Positions 25,766-39,419 of a stretch of DNA of 64,000 bases are shown here, one piece after another (the first letter of the stretch is position 1; every line of letters starts with the position of its first letter). The stretch spans positions 22,974 through 86,973 of the forward strand of contig NAOQ01000169.1 of assembly GCA_002751075.1 (NCBI GenBank), in the 5' to 3' direction. Source of the stretch: Ichthyophonus hoferi (Eukaryota; Opisthokonta; Ichthyosporea; Ichthyophonida; Ichthyophonidae). The notes under the pieces were generated by a model. That model made no database searches, had not been told where the DNA came from, and saw only the letters and a program-made list of their open reading frames with translations. The position numbers were made by a program, and so were the translations under genes.

Positions 25766-28674
25766 TTAATGGATTACTACAGACTTAATTAAAATATTAA
25801 GTGGAGAATTTAATCCGCAAGACAATTTTATTGAATAATTTGGATAAACCTTAAAGATCCTGATGATACATTTATATTTATTTGAAAAACGCGATGTAAT
25901 ATTTTACAAAGAGGGAATTCATACACAGCTTTATTTTTTGTTTTTATTAATTATACACATAGTTCATGTTTAGTAAGTAGTTTACTTTTTAAATAATTGA
26001 TATGCACAACGGTGCTAAATTAGAAGCAGTGGGGTGTCATTAAAAAGCCATAAAAAATATTGCTTAAAAAAGTAAATTATAGTTGGGAAGAGACACAAAG
26101 CATGTCATTTAACTATCGAGTTTAGGGATCCTGAGCAATTTGTTTGGGAAGAACTTCTCTTAAAAACCAGGGCAGGTTTGGTAGATAATGTAGAAAGTCA
26201 TACAGAGCTATTAAAAGATTCAACTTTTTCTATATGTATTTGTGTTATTTTATCTTGAATATAGCAGCTCATAAACCTAATTCACGTATGTAAATTAAGG
26301 GTCATAGCTTATATGAAAATTAACATCAACTCTGCATAAATGATGTCACCAAAAGTATTCATAAACGTACTTTCATAACAAGAACCAATTATAAAGAAAA
26401 CTATTTACTTTTGTGAAAGAAGCTATGAATGAGATGTCATTATGCTTTAGTAATAAGTAATAAAAATGTATAAGACAACTGATACTATTGTTAGTCTCAC
26501 GTTACTTACATTAAGAACAAAAAGTGGCACCTCAAGTCAGTTGAATAAGATTTTCTTAAGAGACCTAATAAAAAAGCTAAGAAATGTAGATTGTTTAATT
26601 GCCATACAACTGGAAGTTATTTCAAGCAGATGCGTCTAAATAATTATAATGTTAACGAGGATAGAGAAGGCTATAAGACATTAATTAAATGACCGAAATG
26701 TTTACTAAAACATGTCATACATGTTAGCACTAAATATTACATTTATTTTTACGTTATGAAAAGCATTAGTAGATGGAGAAGCATTGATATATCTTAAACA
26801 GTCTACAGTACCTAATCAAACTAATTTCATAGTATATAAAAAAAACATCTAACCGATAGTAGTGTTAAAGTATTATAGTATTACATAATAATCATAATAT
26901 ATATTATAAAGGTTCATAAATAAGTTAATAAACATTAAAAAAAACTCAAAGCTTCATTTTCAAGCAATGTTACATTTATTATTTATTAAATATAATTATT
27001 CTTCTTACTCTCATGAATTTGCATTGTTTAAGATCTCAGCAATTGATAAAAATATTCATCTGTCTTGAATGCCAACTTGAACAGGTCCCGGGTGATAATA
27101 AGTTGAATATATAATTGATAGGATCTTAATATGCATATATATATAATAAAAGGTGTAGCAACAATCAGCGCCCCAAATAAAGTGGAATTAGAAGGCAAAA
27201 ATAGTGACTATTGAAGACTTGAGAACCATATCATATGATCACCATCTAAGAGCAGTTTTCAACAAGACTACTGAAAACCACACAAACATTAAAGGTTACC
27301 ATTCAGGTAAAAAAATTGAGAAAAGAAAGCTTCAGAATAAAGGAAGTTTGTCATTTATAATCGGAAAACCAATAAAATCATTTGGTTGCCACTTTGTAGA
27401 AACTTAGGGTTATAACTAACCATTACAAGGGGTTACAAATAAACTGCTTCATATGGACGTTTATTACAAAGTAGAATCTTGAGTTATCAAAGGAAATGAT
27501 ATTGTCTTCTTACAGACTGGTTAGATATTCTATTTTCTAGATAGGCGTCATTGGCGACTTGCAGGATATATTAGGATTTTAATCCTTTAACGGTGATAAA
27601 AGTGAATTTGATAAGAAGATATATAGTGGCTGCACGAATGCTGCTTAAGTTCAGTGTCGATGGTTATTCTTAATAAGTGTGGCTTCATGATAAACCAGCT
27701 CCTTTGCCAAGGGTTATATCTTAGCGTGTTACTATTTTCCTTTCGCAGGGGGATCTAGAACACTAAGGATAGTAGTATAACCTGAAAATCTAGGTAACCG
27801 GTGTACATAATTCATTCCCTTTTAAGTTTGGCGTCTACTATTCACAATAGTGTATATAATTGGCTATTAAAAACATTGCCAATATTCAATTACTTTTTTG
27901 TAGACGGGTAATATTATGATTATGGTACGTAAAAGTCCTTGGTGAAATGTGCAGAGTACTTCCCCTACCTTCATAGACATAGCCATAACCATCAGTCCTT
28001 CTTGGCTGGTATTAAGCGTGGAAGTTTAGCAGCTACAAATCTTCCCCAACCATACGAAATCTTTAATGACTTAAAAATATTGCTATATTTATTGCGGGCG
28101 CTGCCACAAGTGACTTTCTTTTACACCTTTTTGTGATGGCTTTGTGAGCTTTCTAGTAATCTAAGCTCCTTTCCCAATAGTAACATAATAGATATATGGG
28201 GAGACATAAAGAAGACCCTAGAGTCCACATAATATCGCTTTATACACATCCAAGAAAAACATGATGTAACTACCTACATCTACATACTATCAATTTATGT
28301 CTTCCCTTTCTTTCTCAACTTGATACCTTACCCTCATCATGTAGTACTATAATTCCTCTTTTCATACACCTAATTGCTGTACAATACGGGCCACCATTTA
28401 GCCCTATGGTCACTGGGAGATACAAGGAAGAAGAAAATGCTGCATACACAGGACCAGTTTCTGCAGACATAAAAGATGACCAAATTAAATTGAAAAGAGA
28501 GCTCATCCAGGCACTAGATAAATTGGCCATTACTGTATGGCCTTGCTGGCCAGCAGCACAGACCTGGTTAGCTATTATGTACAGATAGCATTGATCTATG
28601 TATGAACATTTGGCGGTTGGTATGATGGGCTGCTAGTTATAAGGTACGTGCCCACATCATATAATGTCTCATAA
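25766..28674. other. Repeat-like intergenic DNA 3' of dynein LIC
   Basis: No host exon was recognised. At about 26540-26680 and 27180-27420 the plus strand has short stretches reminiscent of Copia gag (a CCHC-knuckle-like segment near 26600 and another near 27360), so degraded retroelement pieces are likely. Open frames at 27939-28136 and 28406-28588 match nothing known to me. Confidence 0.3.
26540..27420 (+). mobile_element. Possible gag remnant of an LTR retrotransposon
   Basis: Two separate short stretches resemble the basic region and CCHC zinc knuckle of Copia gag proteins. No integrase or RT accompanies them here. They are broken and old; the assignment rests on weak motif resemblance only. 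Confidence 0.25.
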
Positions 28675-31600
28675 TCATGACCTTTCTGACCCACTATTAA
28701 GAGGAGGAGAAAGAGAGAGGGAGGAGAAGTGGAGATCAGAAAATAATTATAAGTTGCCATATTAGCAAACCATATACTATGTTAAATATAACTCTTCACC
28801 ATGGCAATGTAATTAGAAAACAACCCAGGTATTACCCTCGATATCCAACCCTTTGAATGTATAATAAAATAGGATACACACCTATCAGCTTTAGGGGCTT
28901 GGGTTGATGACCTTTTGTTCTTGATCAAGCTATGGAAGAAGTTGCTAATAACAGCCTCGTTGCTTGCAGCTCCCTCCTATATATATACAGATCAGCAATA
29001 ATAACCCTTGCTATTACCATTCTATTTTTCAATTACTCACTTACAATAACTCATCTCCCAAAAACACATTTAACATTTATCAAAAACCTCTTTGGGGTTA
29101 GTATATCTGATCCCTATGCACAAAATATAAGACTTTGGCAGACCAAGTAAAGCGGTGAATTTGTGTATGAATACAGAGCATAGGATCAAACACCTCCCCC
29201 TTAAACCCTTAACCCATGGAATGCACATACTGTCAGCGATTGACTGGACCCGGGTCGTACAAGAGCAGATCGTGTGGCTGCGCTACTAGTCATTCCTGAT
29301 GGCCTGGGTGATGTCTAGAGGGGGATATATACCTTGGTCAAGCCTACATATAAAATTACATGCCAGGAGGCAAGCACAGTGCTGTGAAGTCTTGTTATGC
29401 ACATAATAACATAAACAGAGAGGCAGACAGGGTTGATAAATTTAGGTTTGTAGTTCTGCACCATATATGGCAAGCATGCTCCATGTTTAGGATATACCAT
29501 CAACCCCAAGCCCGCTATCAACAACAAACATGCATAATAGTCCATACTGTAGGGGGGAGTCTAGAGGCTAGAGGCCGACTTTCACCACCCTTCTCTAGTT
29601 GCCCTTGCATACGGCCAAGGAACACCTGTTCATCCTCAGCTCTTACTATCTGGTCCACACCCATCTACCCCCAACCTGTCAGTATCATGCCCACCCATCT
29701 GGGGCCTTATGAAGAGCCACCTGCCATTTGTGTAAGGTCCAACACTTCAAAAATAAGTTACCCCTCCACATCTACACTTGCTCTATATTTATCCCACACC
29801 CACACACTATTTCTCCCCAGGTATCCAGAGAATACCAAAATTCATGTTCTATCTAGGCATATCACTAACTATCTCTATGGTTCGTTGCCACTATCCAAGG
29901 AGAGTGTTAAAGGCAACAGACTTCAAGTTGTATACAGGCTGTAGGATAGGATGGAAGAAGGTCTTTGACCAGACATGCTAGTGTATGTACCAGTAACAGA
30001 CAAGAAAGGCATTCTATTTCACGAGACAACAAACAAAGAATCTGAGAAAGAGAACGAATAAATACAGCGAGAAGCCTATAAAAGTATAATGTCAGGGAAA
30101 TAGGTAGTGCTTGTACCTTCTTGAAGCTAGGCCGTAGAATAACATCCTCATAGTCATCCTCAGCGGACATTAGCTTCATGTTGTCTGCCAGGTGGCTGAT
30201 CTTAATAGCACTATCCCAGCCCGTAGGTACAAACACATTGTCTGTATACCCCCTTGTTAGATAGGGCAGTGTATATCTCCACCACCTCCTATTGTATGTG
30301 TTTGGTATTGGCGGCCCGTCTTTACTTGACATTAAAGGGCCTGCCTTATCCAACCATCTTCTCCCTCCATACTCAACATACCGGTGCTAATCTACATCCC
30401 TGCCCCACCAACAGGCTGTCACCTACCTCGCTCCAGAACCTGTGCTGGAGTTGTAAAGGGCAAACTATATAGTCTGTGCTCAATATATCTGAACAGGACA
30501 TCACAGTTCTTGCCCTCTGTGGCTGTAGTATATACCAAGGCAGCACCATCTGTGACATACAGGGGGTTAGTTAAGTCTGTGACCTCCTTCTCACACTCCC
30601 TTTCCGCCCCACTCAGAACTTACATTTTAGGCAAAATAGACGTAGCTTCATTTGAATAAAGTCAAAATGCTCATCTCGCAGATGCTGACTCTCTGTGTCA
30701 CACTGCAGGACACTCTTAGGTCAGGGCAAAGGCCAATAGAGAATAATAGAGCTCATTGTCATATATTTTAGAAATATAGGGTAGAAGGATGTGTGTATTG
30801 ATAGGCAACATAATGAGAAGGAAGGAATGACCTACTACCTTAGTAACTACAACAATGATAGGCATGCCAAGGTTATGAGTGAGGACCCCTTCATCCAGAT
30901 TTAACAGCACCTCCTGATTGGTTCCTTCCTCGTCGCTCGTCGCCATGCGATTGACATATTCCTGGAAGTACCTCACCACTATCCGCCAATCAATGAGTCC
31001 CTATGGCTATTGGACTTATCCTTACACATACATATACCCCTACACCCATTTAAATAGAGTAATTATTATAATAAAAAAGAAATGCAAAGACACAGAACCC
31101 GCTTTCTCCAAAAGTGTGCAGGTTATATGTACAGAGAGGGAAGTCAACTAACATCCAGAACGAAGAGAGAGCAAGTAGGTTGTAAAATTCACCCAATTGT
31201 AACAGAAAACTACAATGTATGCAGCGCATAGTAATTGCTCAGAGCCATAAGCAATATGCCTTCTTGTCAGGAAAAACACCACAAAGTGCTAACAGACATG
31301 GCTTACCTTTTTGATGGTGGCCTTCCATCTCCTCCTCAGACAGGGCCAGGGAGGCTACATGGTCCTGCAGGGTCTTGGCCCACGTCTACACCACTATCAG
31401 TCAGGAAATATGAAAGAGGACAGGTCACACTACAAAGACATATTGTAGTACACATAATGCACAGCTATTTTACACACTGCCTACCACATGGGAATAAACC
31501 CATAGGGATACACAGTGAGCAGTATCTACTGCATCATATTGAGATTATACCTTAACCCTTCATCTCCTTCACTGCTTGCTACTTGCTTTATAAGGCAACA

Positions 31601-32578
31601 AACTCACTTGTATCATGCACCGTACAGAGTAAACTACACTCCCAACCAAACCACCTCGTTAATGCCACCACTACCACCACCTTTCACAAGACACACTCAC
31701 TTGCAAGGAGTCCATGATAGTCCAGGGTCTAGACATGTCTACTACTAACAGGACAGCTGTGTTGGCCAGTGTGTCTGCACTTAAAGCGTATTTCATAAGT
31801 GGCATATAGGCAGGGTCGCTGTCCAAAGTCCAAAGACTCAGCCGCGCCTGGTCTGTGAGATGGTCGTCAGTCTGGGCTACAAGCCTACAACCGCCATAGT
31901 GCGTCCTCCCTCGGTCCTTGGCATGTAAAGGACCGTCCGCTTTTTACTACACCTTATTACACAAGGCTCCTACCTGACTTTTAATGCAATGGTTCTTTAC
32001 CACGAATCAAATACCAATAATATAATCTTGCGCGACACGACACCCAAGATGAACAGTTATTCAACTCTCTAGACTTCTTGAAGCACTCCACAGAGGTTGT
32101 GTGGAACAGCTACAAGAATCACGTACACATTCTCCATATATTCTAATAATAATAATTGAGAGAAATGGCTAGTAAAACCCGTGAATATGTGTAGCTTACC
32201 TTCGTCCTCCAAGTGGACATCCACGTAGGTGTACTCCAACCCCATGCCCCTTTTCACATTACCAAGCTCATTGTTCTTAAATCGAGCTACTAAGGATGCC
32301 TTCCCACTTTGTCTACCACCTGTTAAAGTATAAATCATCAATACCAAAACAGACTAAACCTCGGAACCCTTTCTGTGTCAACAGATCAAACAAAAGAACA
32401 CACCCAGTATCAACACGGATTTTTGTGGGAGCTTTTTGCTGGAGGCCCTGAGCGCCTGCTCTAAGATGCCCTGCCATAACCCTCCCTTCTTATCGTCAGT
32501 CTGTCCCTTCCCAGAAGGTTGGGTTGGTGCATCTGCTACCTGGGTTCCAGTCTCGGTCACTGGCCCCATTTTTAGCAT
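28675..32578 (-). CDS. DYNC1LI1: Cytoplasmic dynein-1 light intermediate chain (LIC)
   Basis: Dynein-1 subunit that binds the heavy chain through its Ras-like domain and cargo adaptors through its C-terminal tail. Twelve exons (32404-32578, 32200-32319, 31701-31876, 31307-31385, 30839-30978, 30624-30702, 30427-30549, 30117-30241, 29548-29664, 29231-29282, 28882-28969, 28675-28693) total 1293 nt, or 430 residues (human paralogues 492-523). The G domain starts near residue 54 ('SVLILGGRQSGKASLVARF') with 'GLEYTYVDVHLEDE', 'LLVVDMSRPWTIMDSLQ', 'LTHNLGMPIIVVVTK' and 'NVFVPTGWDSAIKI' following. The P-loop reads G59xxxxG64-K65-A66, with Ala where GTPases have Ser/Thr. The C-terminal adaptor helix is kept ('AVISNFFHSLIKNK', Phe406-Phe407). 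A second ATG lies three codons in. The 52-nt exon at 29231-29282 is the weakest. Confidence 0.92.
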
Positions 32579-35500
32579 TAACTTATAGAAAAACAGTGTT
32601 TGCAGGTAGTATTTGGCCAGGTAAATTATTTATTATTTCCCTAGTACTAAACATAGGTGGTTCCTAGCTGCATTAGACTTCCACCAATCACCTGACAGTA
32701 TGGCCGAGCCACCTTACGTCAGAACTTGTATGATTGCCAGAGCGAAATACTACCATTGGCTGGTATGGCCCCACTAGGATGAAAATAGCCATATAAAGGA
32801 GGATTCTTTCACTATTCCTGGCTTACCATAATTGTGGACAGGGATCTAGGAACAATCTAGGCCCAGAGAGGAAGAAATCTATCATTGTGGGGCAACTCGA
32901 GATAACTGAATGTATGAACCATTAATGACTATACCACAATGGTGCCATTAGAGACACTGTCTGGATGAACGTATATACGAGCTTACGCACATACAATATC
33001 TGTCAGTCTACATAAAAAATGCATGATGGGAGGTTAGAAAACAGAATATATTTCTAATATGTGGCGATCATAATAGGAGATACACTATAATTAAATTTAA
33101 TATGCATGTTTAATGGGCTTCTGGGGCACAACTGAATTTGCTTTTCCATTTACGTTTTTTAAAAGAAAAATAGAAAAATAGAAAAATAAATACATATATA
33201 CTCAATTTGTTACTAATACAAATATATAAATATTAAATATTAAGTAGACCTTAAAAATGCAATATTATTAAGGGGATACTGAATAATACTACTAATAAAC
33301 TATATATTCAAACTGTGTTTCTGCCAATAATTTTGTTAAAGACTGTCTTGCTCAGTTCAAATCCAGGCTCACTATTTAAAGTGTAGAGAATAAAAGGGTT
33401 GATTAGATGCTAATCCTATAAATAAACAAACTATATATGTATTAAATGTTGTAAGGCTATGTACTCAATTATTTATACAGTATTTCATACATTTTTATTT
33501 TGCATGTCTACTCTAGATTCCACATCTAAGGTTTTCTCAATTATATACATGTTATTATATCAAATCTAGGAATCAATTGTGTTAGTCTTAAATATATTGC
33601 CTATGTTTCACGGCTTAGTTATAATATTCTTTACATGGATTAGTAGAATCATGAATATATTTTGATTGATTTTTTTTCCACTTTTATCGTGTAAAGTAAT
33701 TTCTACAATGCCTTAAACAAATTTATTCAGATAAATATAGTACACAAGATGGTTTCAGCTTACAATAACTACAGGTTAAAATAGTGTATTTATTAATAAA
33801 GGAACAATAATATATCTGTAGGTGGTCTATTTTTAATGACTGCCAGGACACAACGACTACCTAATCTGTTTTTGGCATATAAATGGTCAATTGCAATATA
33901 ATACAGATATAACACTTATTTTATTTGTAGTGCTATTTCAATCAAATAAAGTAATTATATCCCTGATTCTGTTAGTATTATTGTATACCTGCTATTCAAC
34001 AAAAAAAGTAATTTTCAAACTATACACAAAATATACACATTCCATTGCCTATATTTATTGTACATGCTATGTACATGCTAAGATCAATAAAATAATAAGA
34101 CAAATAACACTTATTTTCGTTTCCGTGTAGCATTGTTTTTATTTGAAAAATTATTGACACTTAAGTCCAATCTGTATTTTAGTTAGAACGGTTTTATTGC
34201 TAAATGATTCATAGTAAAATAAATAACAGATTAGCCATAATTGGTGCTTTTTGCCATTATTTCTTACTATTGAGTACTAATCGCTATATATGTTTAGAAA
34301 ATGAATGAGTAGTTTAATTAACCAAGGTATATTTGATTGATATCTACAATGCAATCAATTACAACTACTACAGATCTGATTATTATTAATTCTACCTATG
34401 TCAATATCTATAGATAATGACTTCATTCTAGGATCATCAACTTTTCGATCACTGCTAGACTGTCTTGAGCTATTTTCAATCAAGTAATTTGTAACTGTTG
34501 GGAAAATAACGTAGCCGCTTGTTATAATCAGTGTGGATCAACAAACACGTGGCACTTAGATTGGTTAATCCAAAGATGATCTTGAAAAGCATGTGGCACG
34601 GATATAAAGTGCTTAAGATGCTAATTATCTGTAGATTGAAGGCTTTCAAAAATCTATTAGGCTTAGGCCAATAGTATGGGGTCTTTTGGTCAGTTCACTG
34701 AAAGCTCGTTTTATGTAGTATTAGCTGAAATACTTTGTAGAAGACTAGGCTGGCCTTGTAGTAACCAATTGTGCTCTACTTATATCGTTAAATATTGTTA
34801 AGAAATTCCAACACAACTAATACCTTTTATACTTTCTAAAAGTTTTAGCTACGTGTCACATTGTGTTTGATTAACTATAATCTACTAAACAAATAATAAT
34901 AGTCAAACTTTGTTGCCCTTGACCCGAATTTGAACATTATTAATTGTGTGCTAATTGTTGATATTTTATTTGGCAGTTGTTTCTAACACTTAGATGTGCC
35001 GATATAATAAATCAATTCTACCTTAATGTAGTTTATATGCATGCAGTAATAATATATAATAATATATAATGTTGTTTTAATTATCTACTTAGTAGAAATC
35101 TATCTGGATCTAATAATTACACCTTTGGAGAGTTGTTTCTAGTTATGTATTGATTGGTACACTATTGCAATGTACGATGATCAGTAGTACAGTCCTTGTG
35201 AATCATATGATTAGAATGGATTAGCAATCGATATGTGATTTTTAATATTTTAGATCATAACACTAATAAACTTAATTAGACCTACATCATGCCACTAACA
35301 TTGACTGAAACTAATGCCTAAAGCATAGTGACTATATGATTTTTTACAATCATATTTAAACATACAGTGATATATCAAATAATTGATCTTCAATATATAA
35401 TACAGAACCAATTACTTATGATTAATGAGTAAACTAAAATATAATGTCTTAATATATGCCTATTGCATACATGCTTTGTGGATATTGCTCAATTGATTGT

Positions 35501-37140
35501 AGCAAATTGTGACATCTAAACAATATATGCACTAATGGTAGCAGATGCTGAATGGTGGTATTTCCAATTTGCTAAAAACTGCTACCTAGTTTCTTCATAC
35601 TTTTGCCAACTTCTCATTGGAGTCTGATAATAGTACAGGCTGTAGCTTTTTCCTATTAACTGCAATACATGTGGTTATTGCGTAAGTAAAAGCCAAGTTC
35701 CTTATTTTCAAACCTAGCTTGGATTTGACTATAAACTAGTGTATTATTTTTTTTGTCATGTATATCTAGTACGTGTTTGTGTGCACTAAATATATGAAAA
35801 GCATATAGTATTATACCTCTAAAGTTATGGGTTCATTACAATTAATACTTCTACCTATTTTTCATTACGTCAATAATTAGTTCAACAGTACATCACTGTA
35901 AGTATGAACTTATAATTAGTCTGTGGTTAGTAGTGATTATTATTTGGCACCATCTGAAACTTGAAAGTATTTTGATTAGAGGTCAAGGCATAGTAGATAT
36001 GAGAAATAGGACTGACCAAAATTAAGAATACTTAGTACTATTTCAAGTGTGTGATCTTGCAGCTTACAAACTTAAGCTTTCCATAATTCTTGCTCAAGAT
36101 CACGCTGTTACTCAAGAGATATAGAAGCCTTTAGTTTCTTACTAGATGCAGTATTGTATATATGATAACCCTAATCTAATTGTGGTTGTGGCTAAATGGT
36201 TACAATATAGTTAATATTAAGAGAAGTGACACCAGGCTTGACTTGTTAGCCGTCTATTAAAGGATCTGGGTTAATTGCTTTACCATCTTTAAAAACTATA
36301 GACATAATATGAATACATACAAATGTACATAAAATTCCGGAATATGACTTTTTCTAACTAGTATATGACAACTATTCTCTGCATTACTGTATAAAGCCTT
36401 GTATTTATATTTCCTTTGCTCAAAAACCAGTTCTGCATAATTTTGATCACCCAGTGTCATATAATATTATGAGTTCTATTGAATCAAAAAATGACCAACT
36501 ACTAATTGGTTGACACCTATATGGTACCTGATTGGTTGTATTTTTTATCACGGGTTTATTATATTAATTGATCAAACTATTGATCTTTGTAAGAAGTTCT
36601 GAGTCAGTACAAACATAGATCATTTACAAAGATTTTCCATCAAAGTTAACTAGGAAAAAGTGTCTTTTCTCTATATTAGTCAACATAAAAATAGCAGAAA
36701 TAAATAAAAGAATGGATAATGAAAGAGTAGTAGATGTTTTAGTTCCAGCAGTATATCATCTTAGTTTGATATGGTGATCATTTATTTAAAGCCAAGCATG
36801 CCAGATTAGTCGTCAGTAACTAGGCATTATATAATAGTGATACCAATTAAGTTGTAATTTAGGGTTTCCATATCTGATGAATTTTAAACTTGAACTTCAA
36901 TCCAATAATTCAGTTGTTAAAATAAGTATCACATCACAGTTAACGTGTGATTGATGGGTCAGTCATTTACCAAGAAATTATAACCAAACTACAGACCTCA
37001 GTTCGGGACTAGTTAAATCTCTTGCAAATAAATGCGAGTAAAATATGATCTTGCCTAAATTTGAAAGTAATCTTTATTATAAATTATAACAATAAGACAA
37101 AACAAAACAGTCAGAAAAAAAGAAACCACAACAAAACTCC
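32579..37140. other. AT-rich intergenic region upstream of dynein LIC
   Basis: About 4.6 kb. The first few hundred bases next to 32578 are less AT-rich and presumably hold the LIC promoter. The rest is very AT-rich with no recognised exon. An 8-bp unit gaaaaata occurs three times in tandem at 33165-33188. Confidence 0.45.
33165..33188. repeat. Three tandem copies of an 8-bp unit
   Basis: gaaaaata three times head to tail in AT-rich intergenic DNA. Simple repeat. Confidence 0.9.
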
Positions 37141-38660
37141 GAATCTTCCACCCTATGGTTTGTGAACAAAGCAAAGAAGGTGAATATTACTTTTTACTCT
37201 GACTCTGAGAATTCGTCAATAAAGGACTTACCAAACAAGTTTGTTACTTGTGAGGAGTCAGTAACTCAATCAAGTGAAAAATCAGATTATTGGTCATGGG
37301 AAAACACCAATGGACAAGTATTGACTATTTAAATATAGATTCCACATGATGTTCTTTAACAACAATCAGAGTTCTTTTCACCGTAACCATATCCAAGAAC
37401 TTAATTGTGAAACAACTGGGTAAATTGAGATCTACCTCAACAGAAAATTATAGGAGGATACATGGGCCAACCCAAAGGATTTTAAGATCCTGACGTTCCC
37501 TAAGGAATATTTACTTAGTAGAGGTCCCTATATGGGTTAAAAGAGTCAGCCTTTGCCTGGCAGAAGACTCTAGCTGGATTCCTTGCTATGGAACATTTGT
37601 ACCTAACCAATACGGACCAATATCTATTTGTCTCTCATGGAGTGCACTAATATTTAACAGTGTGTGTCTATGTAAATGATATGATAGTAGTCTCTGACAA
37701 AGTAAAGGAAGTGGCCAAGTCTATTCAAGACATGAGAGATTGATTTGATATCAATGAATTGGGATTTCTAACCAAGTACCTAAGATATCGGATTTACAAA
37801 TATGACAGGGCTGCCATACACATGTCCCAGTAAGCTTATGTGAAAAAACTAGTACAAGCTACAATATGGAGTACGCCCAGTACACCATATCTGCTATTCT
37901 TTCAGGCCAGGTGTTAACACCGGGGTTGGAGAAAGATGATAGGCTAAGGGAAAACATCAAGGGTTTTCAGATAATCATAGGGTGTCTTCTATGGGTCTTC
38001 AGAATGATTCATCCAAACATTGCTTTTGCAGTCAGCTTGATGGGGAAATTTACATCAAACCTATCAGAATCACGTTGGAGAATGGTTATGTATTTACTAA
38101 CCTACCTTAACCCCAACCCAGATGTAGGTTTAGTGTATCATCAGGGGCCTCTTCATGTATGTATTTATGTAAATGTCAGTGTTACAGTGGGCATTACAGC
38201 AAGGAAATCAGTCTTGGCTTTAATTTAATTTTAGTCTGACGCTTCTGCATCCTAAATTAGTAGGAAACAGTCTCTTGTGACAACATAAAGTATCGATATA
38301 GAATACCCAGCACTATGCATGGCTATTCATCAAATAGTGTGGATGTCTGATGTCCTAGACAGTTTAGGAGTCTCAACAGCTCTTGCCTCCATGCACCAGG
38401 ACAATCAATCAATTGTCCAAATAACTGAATCCTATAGAATCACCCACAACACCAAGCACATACAAGTCAAGTTTCATTATGTCAAGGCTGCCATCCTAGA
38501 AGGAACTGTAGTAATGAAACAGGCTACAATATCTGCCCAAAAGGCAAACATTTTTACCAATGCATTTACTCCTACCAACTCTGTTAGAGTAGGGGATTTA
38601 CTAGCTCTTGATTTCTAATAGTAGCTCTCCATATGTGGATAGAGATGCAGGGGGTGTGTT
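37140..38660 (+). mobile_element. Copia-type LTR retrotransposon fossil with 3' end
   Basis: Plus-strand remnant of a Ty1/Copia pol. Parts of the reverse transcriptase are readable near 37680-37850 ('YVNDMIVVSDK' around the active site). The following connection segment lies at 37866-38228, and a well-preserved RNase H is at 38319-38618 ('CHQDNQSIVQI'-like motif 'MHQDNQSIVQI' and 'NTKHIQVKFHYVK'). A purine-rich tract at 38641-38654 is followed by tgttgtaatg at about 38657, the usual look of a polypurine tract and 3' LTR start. The LTR end and a 5' LTR were not found. It is broken in several places. Its better RNase H suggests it is younger than the 22 kb copy. Confidence 0.82.
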
Positions 38661-39419
38661 GTAATGCACCTATCGCAGGGTGTCGTTTAAGTAAGAATAA
38701 TGGTTTTATTTTGATGCCTTACTGCAGATAGTGGGCTTAAAAATACAACACATGAGATTCGGCTTGTCTACAATAGTGTCTCCAACACGAGGAATTCCGT
38801 AGTGATCAGAAATGACTAGTTTATAATTAAGTCTTAGTGCTTTAATGTAAAGATTCTTAAAACCACAAGGAGGTTTTGTCAATTTAAGATAAGATCGGGT
38901 TTGTGATCATAGAGATATCTCAACATAAAGTAACAAAGTTAAAGTGAGAAGGATATGTAACTTTAAATGTCAAAAGGCAAAGCTTGACACTTGCCCAATG
39001 CTCCCCTATATATTCAAACTCCTGACCATCAGTTAGGGCTAGATATGAGTAGTTTATTAATAAAATAAAGTTTTGGTCAAAAGATAATATAAGTGAGATT
39101 ATTATTGCTATTGTTGTGAATAAGAAGATTAATATTTAATGAAAAACTTAATTTTCACATATTAAAAACACACACCCTTTTAATAAAAAAGATGATTGAA
39201 ATTGTTTTTACATTGGAATCTAGTGACGAGGTTGAAGCTATACAATGAATTTTGTGCAAAGCTTAAACGAAATGGAGTTATTATCATCTAACATGTGAAA
39301 ACTAAGTCAAAGCCTCTATGGACTCCACATCTCTGAACTGCTTTAGAACAGATTCCTGACAGCTTTCTATGGTCCTTGCACTTGTAGCCCCTAAAGACCA
39401 ATCTACGCTTATACAAGTC

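Noticed and set aside
29360-29944. 194-codon plus-strand open frame
   Set aside because: It lies antisense to a dynein LIC exon (29548-29664) and its introns, and shows no family match.
33340-33375. tRNA B-box-like 'gttcaaatcc'
   Set aside because: No A box and no cloverleaf can be drawn around it; no tRNA was supported anywhere in the window.
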